DNA of 64,000 nucleotides from an uncultured Chloroflexales bacterium (GTDB lineage Bacteria > Chloroflexota > Chloroflexia > Chloroflexales > Chloroflexaceae): assembly GCA_937918935.1 (NCBI GenBank), contig CAKZSI010000036.1:1-64000 (forward strand). The letters are read 5' to 3'. Position 1 is the stretch's first letter. Every line of letters begins with the position of its first letter. This document shows, in pieces, positions 50,921-59,737 of the stretch. The translations under genes were made by a program, and so were the position numbers. A model generated the notes under the pieces. It ran no database searches, was not told the origin of the DNA, and worked only from the letters and a program-made list of their open reading frames with translations.

Positions 50921-52354
50921 ATGTCCTTCCGCACGCCTCTGGCCATTGTAACGGGCAAAGTAGCCGGCACACTCTCGCGGCAGTTCCGCCTGGGGGGTGG
51001 TACGACCCTGCCCGGCAGCCTGGCGCGCCGCCTGGCCCCGGACGTGCTGGGCACACTCGCCGCCGCGCTGCCCCACGGCGTCCTGCTCCTCTCCGGCACC
51101 AACGGCAAAACCACCACCAGCCGCATGCTGGCCGATATGTTGAGCGCCAGCGGCGAGCACGTGCTGCACAATCGCGCCGGCGCCAACCTCATCGCTGGCC
51201 TCACCGCCACGGCCATCGCCAACGCTGACTGGCGTGGGCGCCCGCGGGCCACCATCGGCCTGTTCGAGACCGACGAAGCCGCGCTGCCCCGGGCGATCGC
51301 CGAAACCCGCCCGCGGCTGGTGCTGATCCACAACCTCTTTCGCGATCAACTCGACCGCTACGGCGAGGTGGACACGGTCGCCACAGCCTGGCGCGCGGCC
51401 CTCACCGAACTGCCCGCCGAAGCCACGGTGGCCCTGAACGCTGACGACCCCGCCGTAGCCGACCTGGGCGCCAACCTACGCGCACGGGTCGTGTACTACG
51501 GGCTCGACGATCCGCAGCACGCCACGGGCGCAGGGGCGCACATTGCCGACTCACAGTTCTGCCGAGGCTGCGGGCAGCGGTACGTGTACGATCTGGCCTT
51601 CTACGCCCACATCGGCCACTACCACTGCCCGGAATGCGGGCGCCGCCGGCCAGAACCGCAGGTACGGCTCGTCCGGCTGCGGCTGCGGGGAACGGCGGGG
51701 AGCAACCTCTGCCTGCTCTACCCCGGCGGCGCGCTGGAGGTAGACCTGCCCCTTCCGGGCCTGTACAACGCCATGAACGCCACCGCTGCCCTGACCGCCG
51801 CCCTGGTGCTGGGGGTGACGCCATCCAGCGCCCGCGCAGCCCTCGAAAGCTTCCGCGCCGCCTTCGGGCGCATCGAGCGCCTCACCGCCGGCCCGGGTGG
51901 CGCGCCCATGCTCATCGCGCTGATCAAGAACCCCGTCGGCGCCAGCGAGACAGTGCGCATGCTCGTGGACGGCAGTGAACCCACCGACACCAGCGTCAAT
52001 GATCAGGCAGGTGATGCCGGATTGCACCTGCTTATCGCCATCAACGACCGCTTCGCCGATGGCGCCGACGTCTCGTGGCTCTGGGACGCCGAGTTTGAGC
52101 CGCTGGCCGAGCGCCTGGCGCGGGTCACCCTGAGCGGCACACGCGCCGAAGACATGGCCGTACGGCTCAAATATGCCGGCGTGCCCGAAGCGCAGATGCG
52201 TCTCGAACCCGATCTGGGGCGTGCCGTAGACGTGGCTCTGGCCAGCCTGCCCACTGGAGGGACCCTCTTCGTTCTGCCCACGTACACGGCGATGCTCGAC
52301 CTGCGTAACATCCTCGCTCGGCGCGGCTGGGTGCGACAGTTCTGGGAAGTATAA
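50921..52354 (+). CDS. murT: Mur ligase family protein, lipid II isoglutaminyl synthase subunit MurT
   Basis: A 477-residue ATP-dependent ligase of the MurT type, which with the glutaminase GatD amidates the D-glutamate of peptidoglycan lipid II. Seen: SGTNGKTTTSRMLADML (P-loop, near 62), FETDEAALPRA (near 117), LIHNLFRDQLDRYGEVDT (near 140), NADDPAVADLG, and a MurT-specific zinc ribbon: CRGCGQRY and CPECGRRR (near 213-245), then LPLPGLYNAMNATAALTAAL and the C-terminal DUF1727 domain with LIALIKNPVGASE (near 335). ATG 50921 is chosen for the usual start. GatD is not beside it here, which is unusual because the pair is normally an operon. Confidence 0.9.
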   Translation: MSFRTPLAIVTGKVAGTLSRQFRLGGGTTLPGSLARRLAPDVLGTLAAALPHGVLLLSGTNGKTTTSRMLADMLSASGEHVLHNRAGANLIAGLTATAIANADWRGRPRATIGLFETDEAALPRAIAETRPRLVLIHNLFRDQLDRYGEVDTVATAWRAALTELPAEATVALNADDPAVADLGANLRARVVYYGLDDPQHATGAGAHIADSQFCRGCGQRYVYDLAFYAHIGHYHCPECGRRRPEPQVRLVRLRLRGTAGSNLCLLYPGGALEVDLPLPGLYNAMNATAALTAALVLGVTPSSARAALESFRAAFGRIERLTAGPGGAPMLIALIKNPVGASETVRMLVDGSEPTDTSVNDQAGDAGLHLLIAINDRFADGADVSWLWDAEFEPLAERLARVTLSGTRAEDMAVRLKYAGVPEAQMRLEPDLGRAVDVALASLPTGGTLFVLPTYTAMLDLRNILARRGWVRQFWEV

Positions 52355-52531
52355 TGTTTCTCTGTTGGGGAGGGACAGGGGGAGGCTCTGCCTCCCCGCA
52401 ACCACTTGATGGATCGCGGAGGGCCGCGCCTCCCCTGGCCGGGAAGATCTGGGAGGGCAACGCCCCCCAGGCCTTCACTAAAGGAAAGCATCGGGGCAAC
52501 CAGATTGCCCCGCACTCCAGGAGCAAGACCC

Positions 52532-53041
52532 ATGGGACACGAGGAGCACGAACGGCGCGCCCGTGAGGCCGCCACGGCCATTCGTTGTGGCGTGCTGACA
52601 ATCAGCGATACCCGTACCCCCGAAAGCGACGAAAGCGGCGCCATCATCCGCTCCCTGCTCACACAGGCAGGACATGATGTGGTAAGATATGCGGTAGCGC
52701 GCGATGAACCGGCGGAGATCGCCAGCCTGGTACGCGACTATGCGGCGGAAGGGTGCAAACTGATTATCACCAATGGCGGCACGGGCATCGCCCGCCGCGA
52801 TAGCACCTTTGAGGCGATTGACGGTCTGCTGGCAAAACGACTGCCAGGGTTTGGCGAGTTGTTCCGCATGCTTTCCTACGGAGAGATCGGCCCGGCCGCG
52901 ATGCTCTCGCGGGCCACGGCTGGCGTCTACGGTGAAGCGTTAATCTTTTGTTTGCCCGGCTCCACCAATGCTGTTCGCCTGGCGATGGAACGGCTCATTC
53001 TGCCTCAACTGGCCCACCTGGTCTGGGAAACGGTGCGCTAG
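52532..53041 (+). CDS. moaB: Molybdenum cofactor biosynthesis protein B
   Basis: A 169-residue MoaB/MogA-fold protein, which binds molybdopterin or activates it with ATP. Seen: RCGVLTISDTRTPESDESGAIIRSLLTQAGHDVVRYAVARDEP (split around residue 20-60), CKLIITNGGTGIARRDSTFEAIDGLL (near 80, the TGGTG motif reads NGGTG), RMLSYGEIGPAAMLSRATAGVYG (near 115) and FCLPGSTNAVRLAMERLILPQLAHL. The ATG at 52532 follows CCAGGAGC. The 42 in-frame codons upstream cross repeat DNA. No other moa/moe gene is adjacent. Fold firm; exact adenylation activity inferred. Confidence 0.9.
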   Translation: MGHEEHERRAREAATAIRCGVLTISDTRTPESDESGAIIRSLLTQAGHDVVRYAVARDEPAEIASLVRDYAAEGCKLIITNGGTGIARRDSTFEAIDGLLAKRLPGFGELFRMLSYGEIGPAAMLSRATAGVYGEALIFCLPGSTNAVRLAMERLILPQLAHLVWETVR

Positions 53042-53063
53042 TGCCGCAGTGGTAGCAGTCGTC

Positions 53064-53072
53064 TGGTATACT
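53064..53072 (+). promoter_or_regulatory. Extended -10 promoter (TGGTATACT) for the V4R gene
   Basis: TG-n-TATACT, 64 bases upstream of the start at 53136; directly followed by a small GCTGCGTCGCAGC hairpin. Confidence 0.6.
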
Positions 53073-53135
53073 GTGCTGCGTCGCAGCGTCAATACTGCCG
53101 TTCTCTGCATAGCTGTGTAAGGAGCCAGAGAGCCC

Positions 53136-53771
53136 ATGACGTCAGTAGAAGAATTCCGTGGCCTGCATTACCCCAATAAAATCGGACGGCTCACGTTCAT
53201 TTCGCTTGAAGAGGTTATGGGCCAGAATGGAGTGAAGGCGCTGCTCCGCCTGGCTGATCTCCCGCAGTACCTCGATGCCTATCCACCGAACGATTTGAAG
53301 CGCGAGTTCCCCTTCGAGGCCATTTCCGCTACTTCAGTCGCATTAGGCACGATGTACGGCCCGCGGGGGGCACGCGGCCTCGAGTTGCGCATGGGTCGCG
53401 TGGCCTTCACCCTCGGGCTGAAGGAATTTGGCCCCCTTCTGGGGATGGCTGACCTGGCCCTCAAACTGATGCCGATCACCATGAAGCTGAAAATCGTGCT
53501 GAACGCCACGGCGCAGACGTTTGACCGCTTCAGTGATCAGTCCAGCCACGTCGAAGAGGAACGCGGGCAGTTCATCTACCATATTACGCGGTGCTCGAAC
53601 TGTATTACGCGCCCCGAACCCGGGCCGGTGTTCTACATGGCGCGGGGGATCATCGAAGAGGCGACGGCCTGGGTCTCCGGTGGCCGCCGGTTTGCCGTCG
53701 AACAGTGCTCGTGCATCGGGCAGGGCGCCTCATCGTGCAGTTTCACCATTGGTAAGGAACCCCTCGAGTAA
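53136..53771 (+). CDS. V4R-domain protein (BchJ/4-vinyl reductase-like)
   Basis: A 211-residue protein with a C-terminal V4R domain. The second half has [42 protein letters not shown] split at EQC, with cysteines in RCSNC (near 149), EQCSC and SSC arranged like the metal/hydrocarbon-binding 4-vinyl reductase domain. The first part (35-130) holds helices around [20 protein letters not shown]. The family includes BchJ of bacteriochlorophyll synthesis and hydrocarbon-binding sensors. A photosynthetic role fits the host but no bch gene is adjacent, so this stays open. GGAGC region precedes the ATG and an extended -10 promoter lies upstream. Confidence 0.8.
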   Translation: MTSVEEFRGLHYPNKIGRLTFISLEEVMGQNGVKALLRLADLPQYLDAYPPNDLKREFPFEAISATSVALGTMYGPRGARGLELRMGRVAFTLGLKEFGPLLGMADLALKLMPITMKLKIVLNATAQTFDRFSDQSSHVEEERGQFIYHITRCSNCITRPEPGPVFYMARGIIEEATAWVSGGRRFAVEQCSCIGQGASSCSFTIGKEPLE

Positions 53772-53908
53772 TCGTCGCGTTGACCGCCCGGCAACCCACC
53801 TCTCCGCCAACGGGCAGTGTGCCGGGTAGCGCGGCTGTCGGTCATCGAGAAAATGGTACCGCTCGTTTGAACCTTTCTGGCAGTAAACGCCACCCATCAC
53901 CAGATTCT

Positions 53909-54121
53909 ATGCTTCGCTGGCTTGCTATCAAGTTCATCCGCTTCTATCAACTGGCGATCTCCCCGTGGTTGCCGCCGAGCTGCATCTACACGCCAACCTG
54001 CTCGCAGTATGGCATCGAAGCCATCAGCAAGTACGGCGTGTTCAAGGGCGGCTGGTTGACCCTGAAGCGCCTCCTGCGCTGCGCCCCCTGGGGTCGCGGC
54101 GGGTATGATCCCGTCCCCTGA
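53909..54121 (+). CDS. yidD: Membrane protein insertion efficiency factor YidD
   Basis: A 70-residue protein with the whole family signature: [31 protein letters not shown] split at SCIY, then [30 protein letters not shown]. It associates with the inner membrane through an N-terminal amphipathic helix and assists YidC. Cys residues in SCIYTPTCS are conserved. ATG 53909 gives the standard [14 protein letters not shown] start. Usually yidD lies by rnpA-yidC; here it is isolated, between the V4R gene and the sigma factor. Confidence 0.93.
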   Translation: MLRWLAIKFIRFYQLAISPWLPPSCIYTPTCSQYGIEAISKYGVFKGGWLTLKRLLRCAPWGRGGYDPVP

Positions 54122-54366
54122 AGACCCTGCAACCCTGTCCGCCGGCTGCTCGTCATACTCTTCGAGCAGGCGCCCCTATGACGAAAGTCGGGGATGCCGC
54201 TCCGCCCGCGGAGTGATGCTCGGAGGCACGATCTGTGCCATACTGGGCGCAGTGCAGAAGTGACGATGGCGCCGCAGCGCCCGCCAGACAGATCGCCCCT
54301 CCGGGCCAGCGCCCTAGCCGGTGGCTCAGATTGCCGCAGCGGGTTGCAGCGCCAGGAAGGTCAACG

Positions 54367-55044
54367 GTGGCAGAACCAACGCGTGAGTTGATCGCCCGGG
54401 CGCAAGAGGGTGACCCCCAGGCACTGACGCAGATCGTCCTGGGCCAGCAACATTATGTCTACAGCATTGCGATGAGCGTGCTGAAGAACCCCGAAGACGC
54501 CGCCGACCTGACCCAGGAGGCGTTTATCAGGCTGTTTCGCGCGTTGCCGCAGTACAACGGCGAGAGTCGTTTTACCACCTGGCTGTACCGGCTGGTGGTA
54601 AACCTGTGTCGTGACGAGTTGCGCCGGCGTGGGCGCCAGGCGCCCATCGCTCCCTCGGCGTCCGAAGACGAAGAAGCCGACCAGATTGCCAGTATCGCCG
54701 ACGACGACCGCTGGGCCAATCCCGCCGAGGCCCTCGATACCCGTGAACTGCGTGATCAGGTGCGCCAGGCGCTCGGACAACTTGAGGAGCACTACCGGCT
54801 AGTGCTGACGTTGTACTACTTCGAGGACCTGAAGTACACCGACATCGCGGAGATCCTCGATATTCCGCTGAACACGGTGAAGAGCCACATCCGGCGCGGC
54901 AAGGAACGCCTGGCGGCTATTCTGGAGGCTCAGGAGCACCCTCCGGCCACGCGCACGGTAGCGCAGCCGCGCCGTGAGGACCGCCGGGACCAGTTCCCCG
55001 GCCCCGTGCCGCTGAGCCTGCTGGCGGGCGCAGTCGGAAGATAA
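54367..55044 (+). CDS. ECF-type RNA polymerase sigma factor
   Basis: A 225-residue sigma-70 factor with only regions 2 and 4. Region 2 (12-90): ELIARAQEGDPQALTQIV, NPEDAADLTQEAFIRLFRALPQY, FTTWLYRLVVNLCRDELRRR. An acidic linker (SEDEEADQIASIADDDR) follows, then region 4 (130-185): LRQALGQLEEHYRLVLTLYYFEDLKYTDIAEILDIPLNTVKSHIRRGKERL in two parts. A basic tail (185-225) is extra. The GTG at 54367 follows AGGAAGG and gives the usual N-terminus. The next gene, 78 bases on, encodes a membrane protein that probably is its anti-sigma factor. The sortase/LPETS genes lie beyond; control of them is only a hypothesis. Confidence 0.92.
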   Translation: MAEPTRELIARAQEGDPQALTQIVLGQQHYVYSIAMSVLKNPEDAADLTQEAFIRLFRALPQYNGESRFTTWLYRLVVNLCRDELRRRGRQAPIAPSASEDEEADQIASIADDDRWANPAEALDTRELRDQVRQALGQLEEHYRLVLTLYYFEDLKYTDIAEILDIPLNTVKSHIRRGKERLAAILEAQEHPPATRTVAQPRREDRRDQFPGPVPLSLLAGAVGR

Positions 55045-55045
55045 T

Positions 55046-55068
55046 TTCTGGATTGCCGTGTATGGCCT
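55046..55068. repeat. GGATTGCCGT repeat tail
   Basis: TTCTGGATTGCCGTGTATGG matches the tail of the GATTTTG heptamer repeat seen at 13771 (reverse strand) and 62488, here between the sigma and anti-sigma genes. Confidence 0.55.
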
Positions 55069-55122
55069 CCTCATGAGACCTGGCGATGATGCGCATGCAG
55101 TCCATTCAACAGGAATAAGACG

Positions 55123-55596
55123 ATGCGTGACCCTCTGGAACCAACCCCGCGTGGCCCGGATGACGCCCTCGATCAGGTTCTGCGTCAGGAACTGCGCTGG
55201 GAAGCGCCGCCGGAAGTTACCGCATTCCTGCTGGGGCTGATCCCCAACGGAACCTTGTGGGCCGAGACGCTCCAGCGCCCGCGCCCACAGCCGTGGTACA
55301 GCACGCTCGTGCTGATCCTGACCGCTGTGGCGGTTGGCCTCTCGCTGGCCGTGGCCTGGCAGGTCATCGGCTCGCTCAGCGCCGAACTGGGCCTTATCGC
55401 CATCGTGGAACAACTCCGCGCCGCACCCGAGATTGGCCTCCAGCGGTTGTATGATGCGCTGCCAGTCTCACGCCATATCGTGGCCGTGCTGGTGATCGTG
55501 CGCGAACAACTCCACTGGCTCCTGCTCGCGATTATGCTCTGGCTGGCCCTTGATGGCTGGCAGCCGCAGCGCCTCTCCACGCGCCAGACGCGGTAG
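55123..55596 (+). CDS. Membrane protein, putative anti-sigma factor
   Basis: A 157-residue protein with a 50-residue polar N-terminal part (DPLEPTPRGPDDALDQVLRQELRWEAPPEV) that would face the cytoplasm, a membrane helix at about 60-83 (STLVLILTAVAVGLSLAVAW), an outer loop, and a second hydrophobic stretch at about 125-142 (LHWLLLAIMLWLAL). There is no zinc-finger HxxxCxxC motif of classical anti-sigma domains, so the assignment rests on position directly after the ECF gene and on topology. AATAAGACG precedes the ATG; the ribosome site is weak. Unknown family otherwise. Confidence 0.6.
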   Translation: MRDPLEPTPRGPDDALDQVLRQELRWEAPPEVTAFLLGLIPNGTLWAETLQRPRPQPWYSTLVLILTAVAVGLSLAVAWQVIGSLSAELGLIAIVEQLRAAPEIGLQRLYDALPVSRHIVAVLVIVREQLHWLLLAIMLWLALDGWQPQRLSTRQTR

Positions 55597-55634
55597 TTTC
55601 CCCTTGCGGCCGCGCCGCGTCCTCTCAAAGAATT

Positions 55635-56001
55635 GGGGAAACCCGCTTTCCCTACACTCCTGCCCGTGGGAAGACCGCGGGCGCGCCAGCGCCGGGGGGA
55701 AAGCGATGCAGAAACCCGCTTTCCCCACACCCCTGTTTGCCCACAACTGACGGAAACCCGCTTTCCCTACACTCCTGCCCGTGGGAAGACCGCGAGCGCG
55801 CCCGCGCCAGGGGGAAAGCGATGCGGAAACCCGTTTTCCCCACGGCCCCTGTTTGCCCACAACTGACGGAAACCCGGTTGCCCTCAGCCACTGCCCGTGG
55901 GAAGACCGCGGGCGCGCCCGCGCCAGGGGGAAAGCGATGCGGAAACCCGCTTTCCCCACGACCCCTGCTTGCCAAAGGCCGTGAGGAAACTCGGATTCCC
56001 C
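55635..56001. repeat. Second palindrome array with alternating 73/43-bp spacing
   Basis: Seven palindrome-family copies start at 55635, 55708, 55750, 55823, 55866, 55939 and 55983, so steps are 73, 42, 73, 43, 73 and 44 bases. A 115-117-bp higher-order unit is thus repeated three times (it holds CCCGTGGGAAGACCGCG and CTGTTTGCCCACAACTGACG modules). The array fills the convergent gap 55597-56065 between the putative anti-sigma and surface-protein genes. Confidence 0.93.
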
Positions 56002-56065
56002 ACGGCCCCTTCCGTCCAGAAACCAGGCGGTGGCGCAACCCGGTATGGATTGCGCCACCGGGCAT

Positions 56066-58012
56066 TTACAGCCGGCTCCTGGCCCGATGCAGGCGAATGG
56101 TGCGCGTGAGGAGCGTGCCGCCGAGGAGCATGATACCGAGGAGCGGCACACCGGCGCTGGTTTCGGGCAAGGGCGCGGGCGGGGGTGACGGCGGCGGCGC
56201 CGGGGCGATGGTCGGCAACGGCGTGGCCGTCGGGGCGCTGGTCGCGGTGCGGACCGCAGTCGGGCTGCGGGGCGGCGGGTAGGGCGCGGTGGTGGGCGTC
56301 ACCTGTTGTGCGATCGGCGCCGTCGGCGGCTGAGCGGCGCCCACGACCTGCACCGAGACGATATTCGAGAAGAGCGGGGCCGGAGTGAAGCCATCGTAGA
56401 ACAACTGGCCCTGAACAACGATCAAGGTGCCTACAGTAACATCGGGCCTGATGCGAGTCGGGATCGTAATTTCGACCCCCTCACCAGGCTGGAGCTGGTC
56501 GAGGCTGTAGTTCACGTCATTGCCGCTGACAGTGGGGTCAACCCCGCGATCGGCCCGTGCCCCCAGCACCTCCAGGTTGGCGGGCAGGGCGCTCCGCACC
56601 GTAATATTACGCAGCGTATTGGCCCCATCAGCGGCAGGCGGGCGCGTGTTCCGCACCACCAGGGTGAAGTTGACCTGCTGGCCAGGGTAGGCGCTGCCCC
56701 AGTCGCTCGCCAGGCGGAAGAAGACATCGGTCGTGACGCCGGGGGTAGTGACCGGCGCTGCGGTGCTGGTACCAATGGGAACAAGCGGTGCCGGGGTATT
56801 GGTCGGACCGAGCGGCGCGCGCGTCGGGCGTACAGCCGCGGTAGGACGCACAATCGGGCGAGAGGTGGGCACGATCGCCACCGTAGGCGGCTCGGTGGGC
56901 AGTTCAGGGATTACCACCGGCGGAGGCGGCGGAGGCGCAGGTGGCGCGGGCGGAACCTGGGTGGCCGCAGGAGGTTCCGGCTCCTGTTCGCTAGACGGCG
57001 GCGGAGGCGGCTCCGGTGGAGGAGGGCTGGTTGGTGGCACGCCGGGAGGAGGCGTCGGGGGGACGCCCGGCGTCGCTGTCGGGCCGCCCGGCGTCGCTGT
57101 CGGGCCGCCCGGCGTCGCCGTCGGGCCGCCCGGCGTAGGCGAAGCGACCGGCGCGCCACTGACCCGCACCACCACCGTGCCCGAGCTTTGCCCGCCGGCG
57201 GTGGCGCTATTGGCAATGCTTGTACCCGCGGCGACGGTAGTGCGCACTCGCACCTGTATGGTCACCGTCGCTGGATTGCTATCATTAATGGTCAGGGTAC
57301 ACTGCACCGTCTGACCGGCATTACAATTTCCGGCACTCGAACTGGCGCTCAGCACCTCCAACTCACTGCTGATCGCGTCCTCCATCGTGACCTGTTGATC
57401 GGCGGTGCTATCCGTAACTACGGCGACGCTGTAACTGAACTGCTGCCCCGGCGCCGCCTCAGAGACCGAGGCGACCTTGAAGACCCTGATGCCAGTCACG
57501 GGAGCAGGAGTGTTCGTCGGCGCGACCGTACTGGTTGGTGTGTCTGGCCCCACCGTATTTGTTGCCGGCTCAACCGTGTTCGTCGGGGTAGCCGCCTCGA
57601 CCGTGCCGGTCGGCGTGGCCAGGCCAACGGTATTGGTAGGCGTCGGCGGCTCCGGGGTACTGGTAGGCGGGGTCGGAATGCTGGTCACCGTGACGATCTG
57701 TTGGGGACCGCCGGTATCGGTTGGCGTGGGCGCCTGGGTATCGGTAGGGAGCGGGACCAGGGTATCGGTAGGAATCGGCACGGCAGTTGGAACAACTGTC
57801 GGCGGCAGGACGGGATCAACCGTGGGCGCCTCGGGCGTGCTTTCCTGGGCGGGCGCCGGCGGCGGAAAGACGAAGCGCATCATCCCCGCGTAGAGCGGGA
57901 AGGCGATCATCACCACGCTGAGCAATATCAGCGCCAGTTCCAGCTTCGTCCAGCGGGCGGGTGCGCGGCCACGGCCAGGGGATGATGGACGACCTCGTGC
58001 AGGCGGCTGCAT
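56066..58012 (-). CDS. DUF11 surface protein with LPETS sorting signal
   Basis: A 648-residue exported protein. Residues 25-47 are a membrane segment (LELALILLSVVMIAFPLYAG). A long Pro/Thr/Val-rich stalk follows (50-165), a DUF11 domain (about 168-285: VFKVASVSEAAPGQQFSYSV), a second stalk with four GGPTATP units and poly-Pro (290-425), a second DUF11 domain (about 430-565: FFRLASDWGSAYPGQQVNFTL), another Pro/Thr stretch and the C-terminus LPETSAG, a hydrophobic helix (VPLLGIMLLGGTLL) and a basic tail RTIRLHRARSRL. That is a sortase signal, with Ser in place of the Gly of LPxTG. The sortase gene lies 14 bases upstream on the same strand. Confidence 0.85.
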   Translation of the reverse strand: MQPPARGRPSSPGRGRAPARWTKLELALILLSVVMIAFPLYAGMMRFVFPPPAPAQESTPEAPTVDPVLPPTVVPTAVPIPTDTLVPLPTDTQAPTPTDTGGPQQIVTVTSIPTPPTSTPEPPTPTNTVGLATPTGTVEAATPTNTVEPATNTVGPDTPTSTVAPTNTPAPVTGIRVFKVASVSEAAPGQQFSYSVAVVTDSTADQQVTMEDAISSELEVLSASSSAGNCNAGQTVQCTLTINDSNPATVTIQVRVRTTVAAGTSIANSATAGGQSSGTVVVRVSGAPVASPTPGGPTATPGGPTATPGGPTATPGVPPTPPPGVPPTSPPPPEPPPPPSSEQEPEPPAATQVPPAPPAPPPPPPVVIPELPTEPPTVAIVPTSRPIVRPTAAVRPTRAPLGPTNTPAPLVPIGTSTAAPVTTPGVTTDVFFRLASDWGSAYPGQQVNFTLVVRNTRPPAADGANTLRNITVRSALPANLEVLGARADRGVDPTVSGNDVNYSLDQLQPGEGVEITIPTRIRPDVTVGTLIVVQGQLFYDGFTPAPLFSNIVSVQVVGAAQPPTAPIAQQVTPTTAPYPPPRSPTAVRTATSAPTATPLPTIAPAPPPSPPPAPLPETSAGVPLLGIMLLGGTLLTRTIRLHRARSRL

Positions 58013-58026
58013 ACCAACTCCTCGCT

Positions 58027-58929
58027 TCAGGAGCGCGGGCGCGCGTCGGCAAGGTCGGCGACGACCACCAGACGCTGCGTGTCCCAGTTTGTACAGGTGA
58101 TCAGGGTAAGCACCGGCGTCGAGGTGGGACCCATGACCTCGACCTGGGTGGGCCAGACGTGCAGCGTCTCACGCACACGGTAGACATAGCGCCAGCCGCC
58201 GGTTTCGACGATGACCTCGTCTCCCGGTCTCAGCCGGCCGATGTCCTTGAACACCGCACCACGCAAACCGGCATGCCCCGAGAAGACCGTGTTACCGGTG
58301 GTGCCGGGCAGGGCGCTGCCGTTGTGGTAGCCCGCGGCATACTCGGCCACTTCCCATGCTCCATTGATAATGAAGACTTCGTATACCGGCATATCGGCGC
58401 CGATGCCGGGCATTATCAGGCGTCGCGGACGCGGATCATCGCTCAGGGGCAAGACCGCCGGAACGGCCTGCGGCACCATAAAGGCTTCACGGGGCGCACG
58501 CTGCGATGGCGGGTTAAGGGCGGCCTCCTCGGGGCGGGTAAATGGCAGGGGCGCACTTGCAACCTGACCGGCAACCGTCGGCACCACGAGGGGTGGCGTC
58601 GGCGGCGGGGCCATGGCCTGCGCCCGCGAGGCGCCCGAATTGTTTCGCACGTGCAAGAAATCGCGCACCGGGCCATCAAACAGCCAGTAGCCAAAGGCGA
58701 TGACCGCTGCCGCTACCAGCGTCCGCTCGAGCAGCGTCAGCACGTGATCAACCCGGTTGCGCAGGCGGAAACCGCTCAGGGCGATGCGTTGCTGCTGCGA
58801 GGCCGACCGCAGGCGAGCCGGACGGATCTGGTCCTCCCGGCTCGGCAGTTCGCTCGCGAGCAGTTCGCGCAGCAGATCGTCATCATCATGCCCGGCGTCG
58901 TCACCAGGCGCGCGCGGTGTGCGTTTCAT
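58027..58929 (-). CDS. Class D/E-type sortase
   Basis: A 300-residue membrane-anchored transpeptidase. A polar N-terminus (1-60) precedes one membrane helix (about 63-85: LERTLVAAAVIAFGYWLF), a Pro-rich linker, and the sortase barrel (about 165-295). Catalytic residues are in VFSGHAGLRGAVF (His, near 222), LTLITCTNWDTQRLVV (Cys, near 278, and Arg, near 286). The W-D-T-Q-R form after the Cys is typical of non-A classes. It would cut between T and the next residue of the LPETS protein made by the following gene and fix it to the cell surface. ATG 58929 has no clear ribosome site; further upstream codons are repeat DNA. Confidence 0.88.
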   Translation of the reverse strand: MKRTPRAPGDDAGHDDDDLLRELLASELPSREDQIRPARLRSASQQQRIALSGFRLRNRVDHVLTLLERTLVAAAVIAFGYWLFDGPVRDFLHVRNNSGASRAQAMAPPPTPPLVVPTVAGQVASAPLPFTRPEEAALNPPSQRAPREAFMVPQAVPAVLPLSDDPRPRRLIMPGIGADMPVYEVFIINGAWEVAEYAAGYHNGSALPGTTGNTVFSGHAGLRGAVFKDIGRLRPGDEVIVETGGWRYVYRVRETLHVWPTQVEVMGPTSTPVLTLITCTNWDTQRLVVVADLADARPRS

Positions 58930-59737
58930 CAGGCGGCTCGGTTGTTCAGGCGGCTGCGCCGCGCACCACCGGGATTGAATACCAGCCCATCCGAATAACT
59001 CCTGGAGGAAGGTGGGGAAACCTGGTTTCCCCACGCCCCTCCCCTCAGAGGGGGGCTGGGAGGGCAAAGCCCTCCCGGAAAAGGGATGGGACAATCGGGT
59101 TATCCGGATAGGCGCTACGTGTTTACTCGAGGTGAACCCGGTTTCCCCGGGCACGCAACCCTCCGGGTTGCGCCACACCCCATTGTTCATTGCAGATGAC
59201 CATGGATCATTATACAACCGGCTCTGCACCATTGCAATAGTCTCATGCCTACAGAATGAGGGATTCGGCTTCGATCTGGGTGAGAAGTGTAAAGCGATGT
59301 GGAAAGAGCATCGCCCTCCGACCGGCGCCTATACGTGACCCGCACGTCCAAAGGGCAGACTGTCCTCCGAACCTTTCGGCACATGGGGACGAGCGAGAGC
59401 GACCGGCCGGTCGTCCCTGCCGATACGCGAAAGGATGGGAAGGGAACAGCCGGCGCCAGGCCACCACTGTCTGTTACTCACTATCAGTAATCCTGCCGTC
59501 ATGCGCTTATGGCATACTTGTCGTAACTCCTCCGGCGGTTTGAATCTGCGCCACGGCTACGTCCCGACCGCCGCACGACGGGCCGGGGCGTTGATCCCGC
59601 CACGGTCAGCCTGGAAACGAGTTGTCCGGCAACCTTGCTGCCCATCCCCCACTTGAACGCCCGCCCCTGCTTGCCGGTCCAATCATGTCGCTCATCGGTC
59701 GTCTGTACCTCGTTGCTGTACATCGGAAAGGAAGATC
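58930..59737. other. Gene-free stretch with repeats upstream of the sortase and repeat-protein genes
   Basis: About 800 bases without a convincing gene. It holds a perfect palindrome-family copy (59014-59032), a GGGAGGGC-aaa-GCCCTCCC hairpin (59058-59076), an ATCGGGTTATCCGGAT stretch like the composite element, and a degenerate palindrome near 59133. From 59200 to 59737 I see nothing but presumed promoter DNA. Confidence 0.55.

Noticed and set aside
56306-57985. Arg/Gly-rich plus-strand frame (559 codons) opposite the surface protein
   Set aside because: Low-complexity antisense of Pro/Thr-rich stalk codons; the minus-strand product has a signal anchor, DUF11 domains and a sorting signal.
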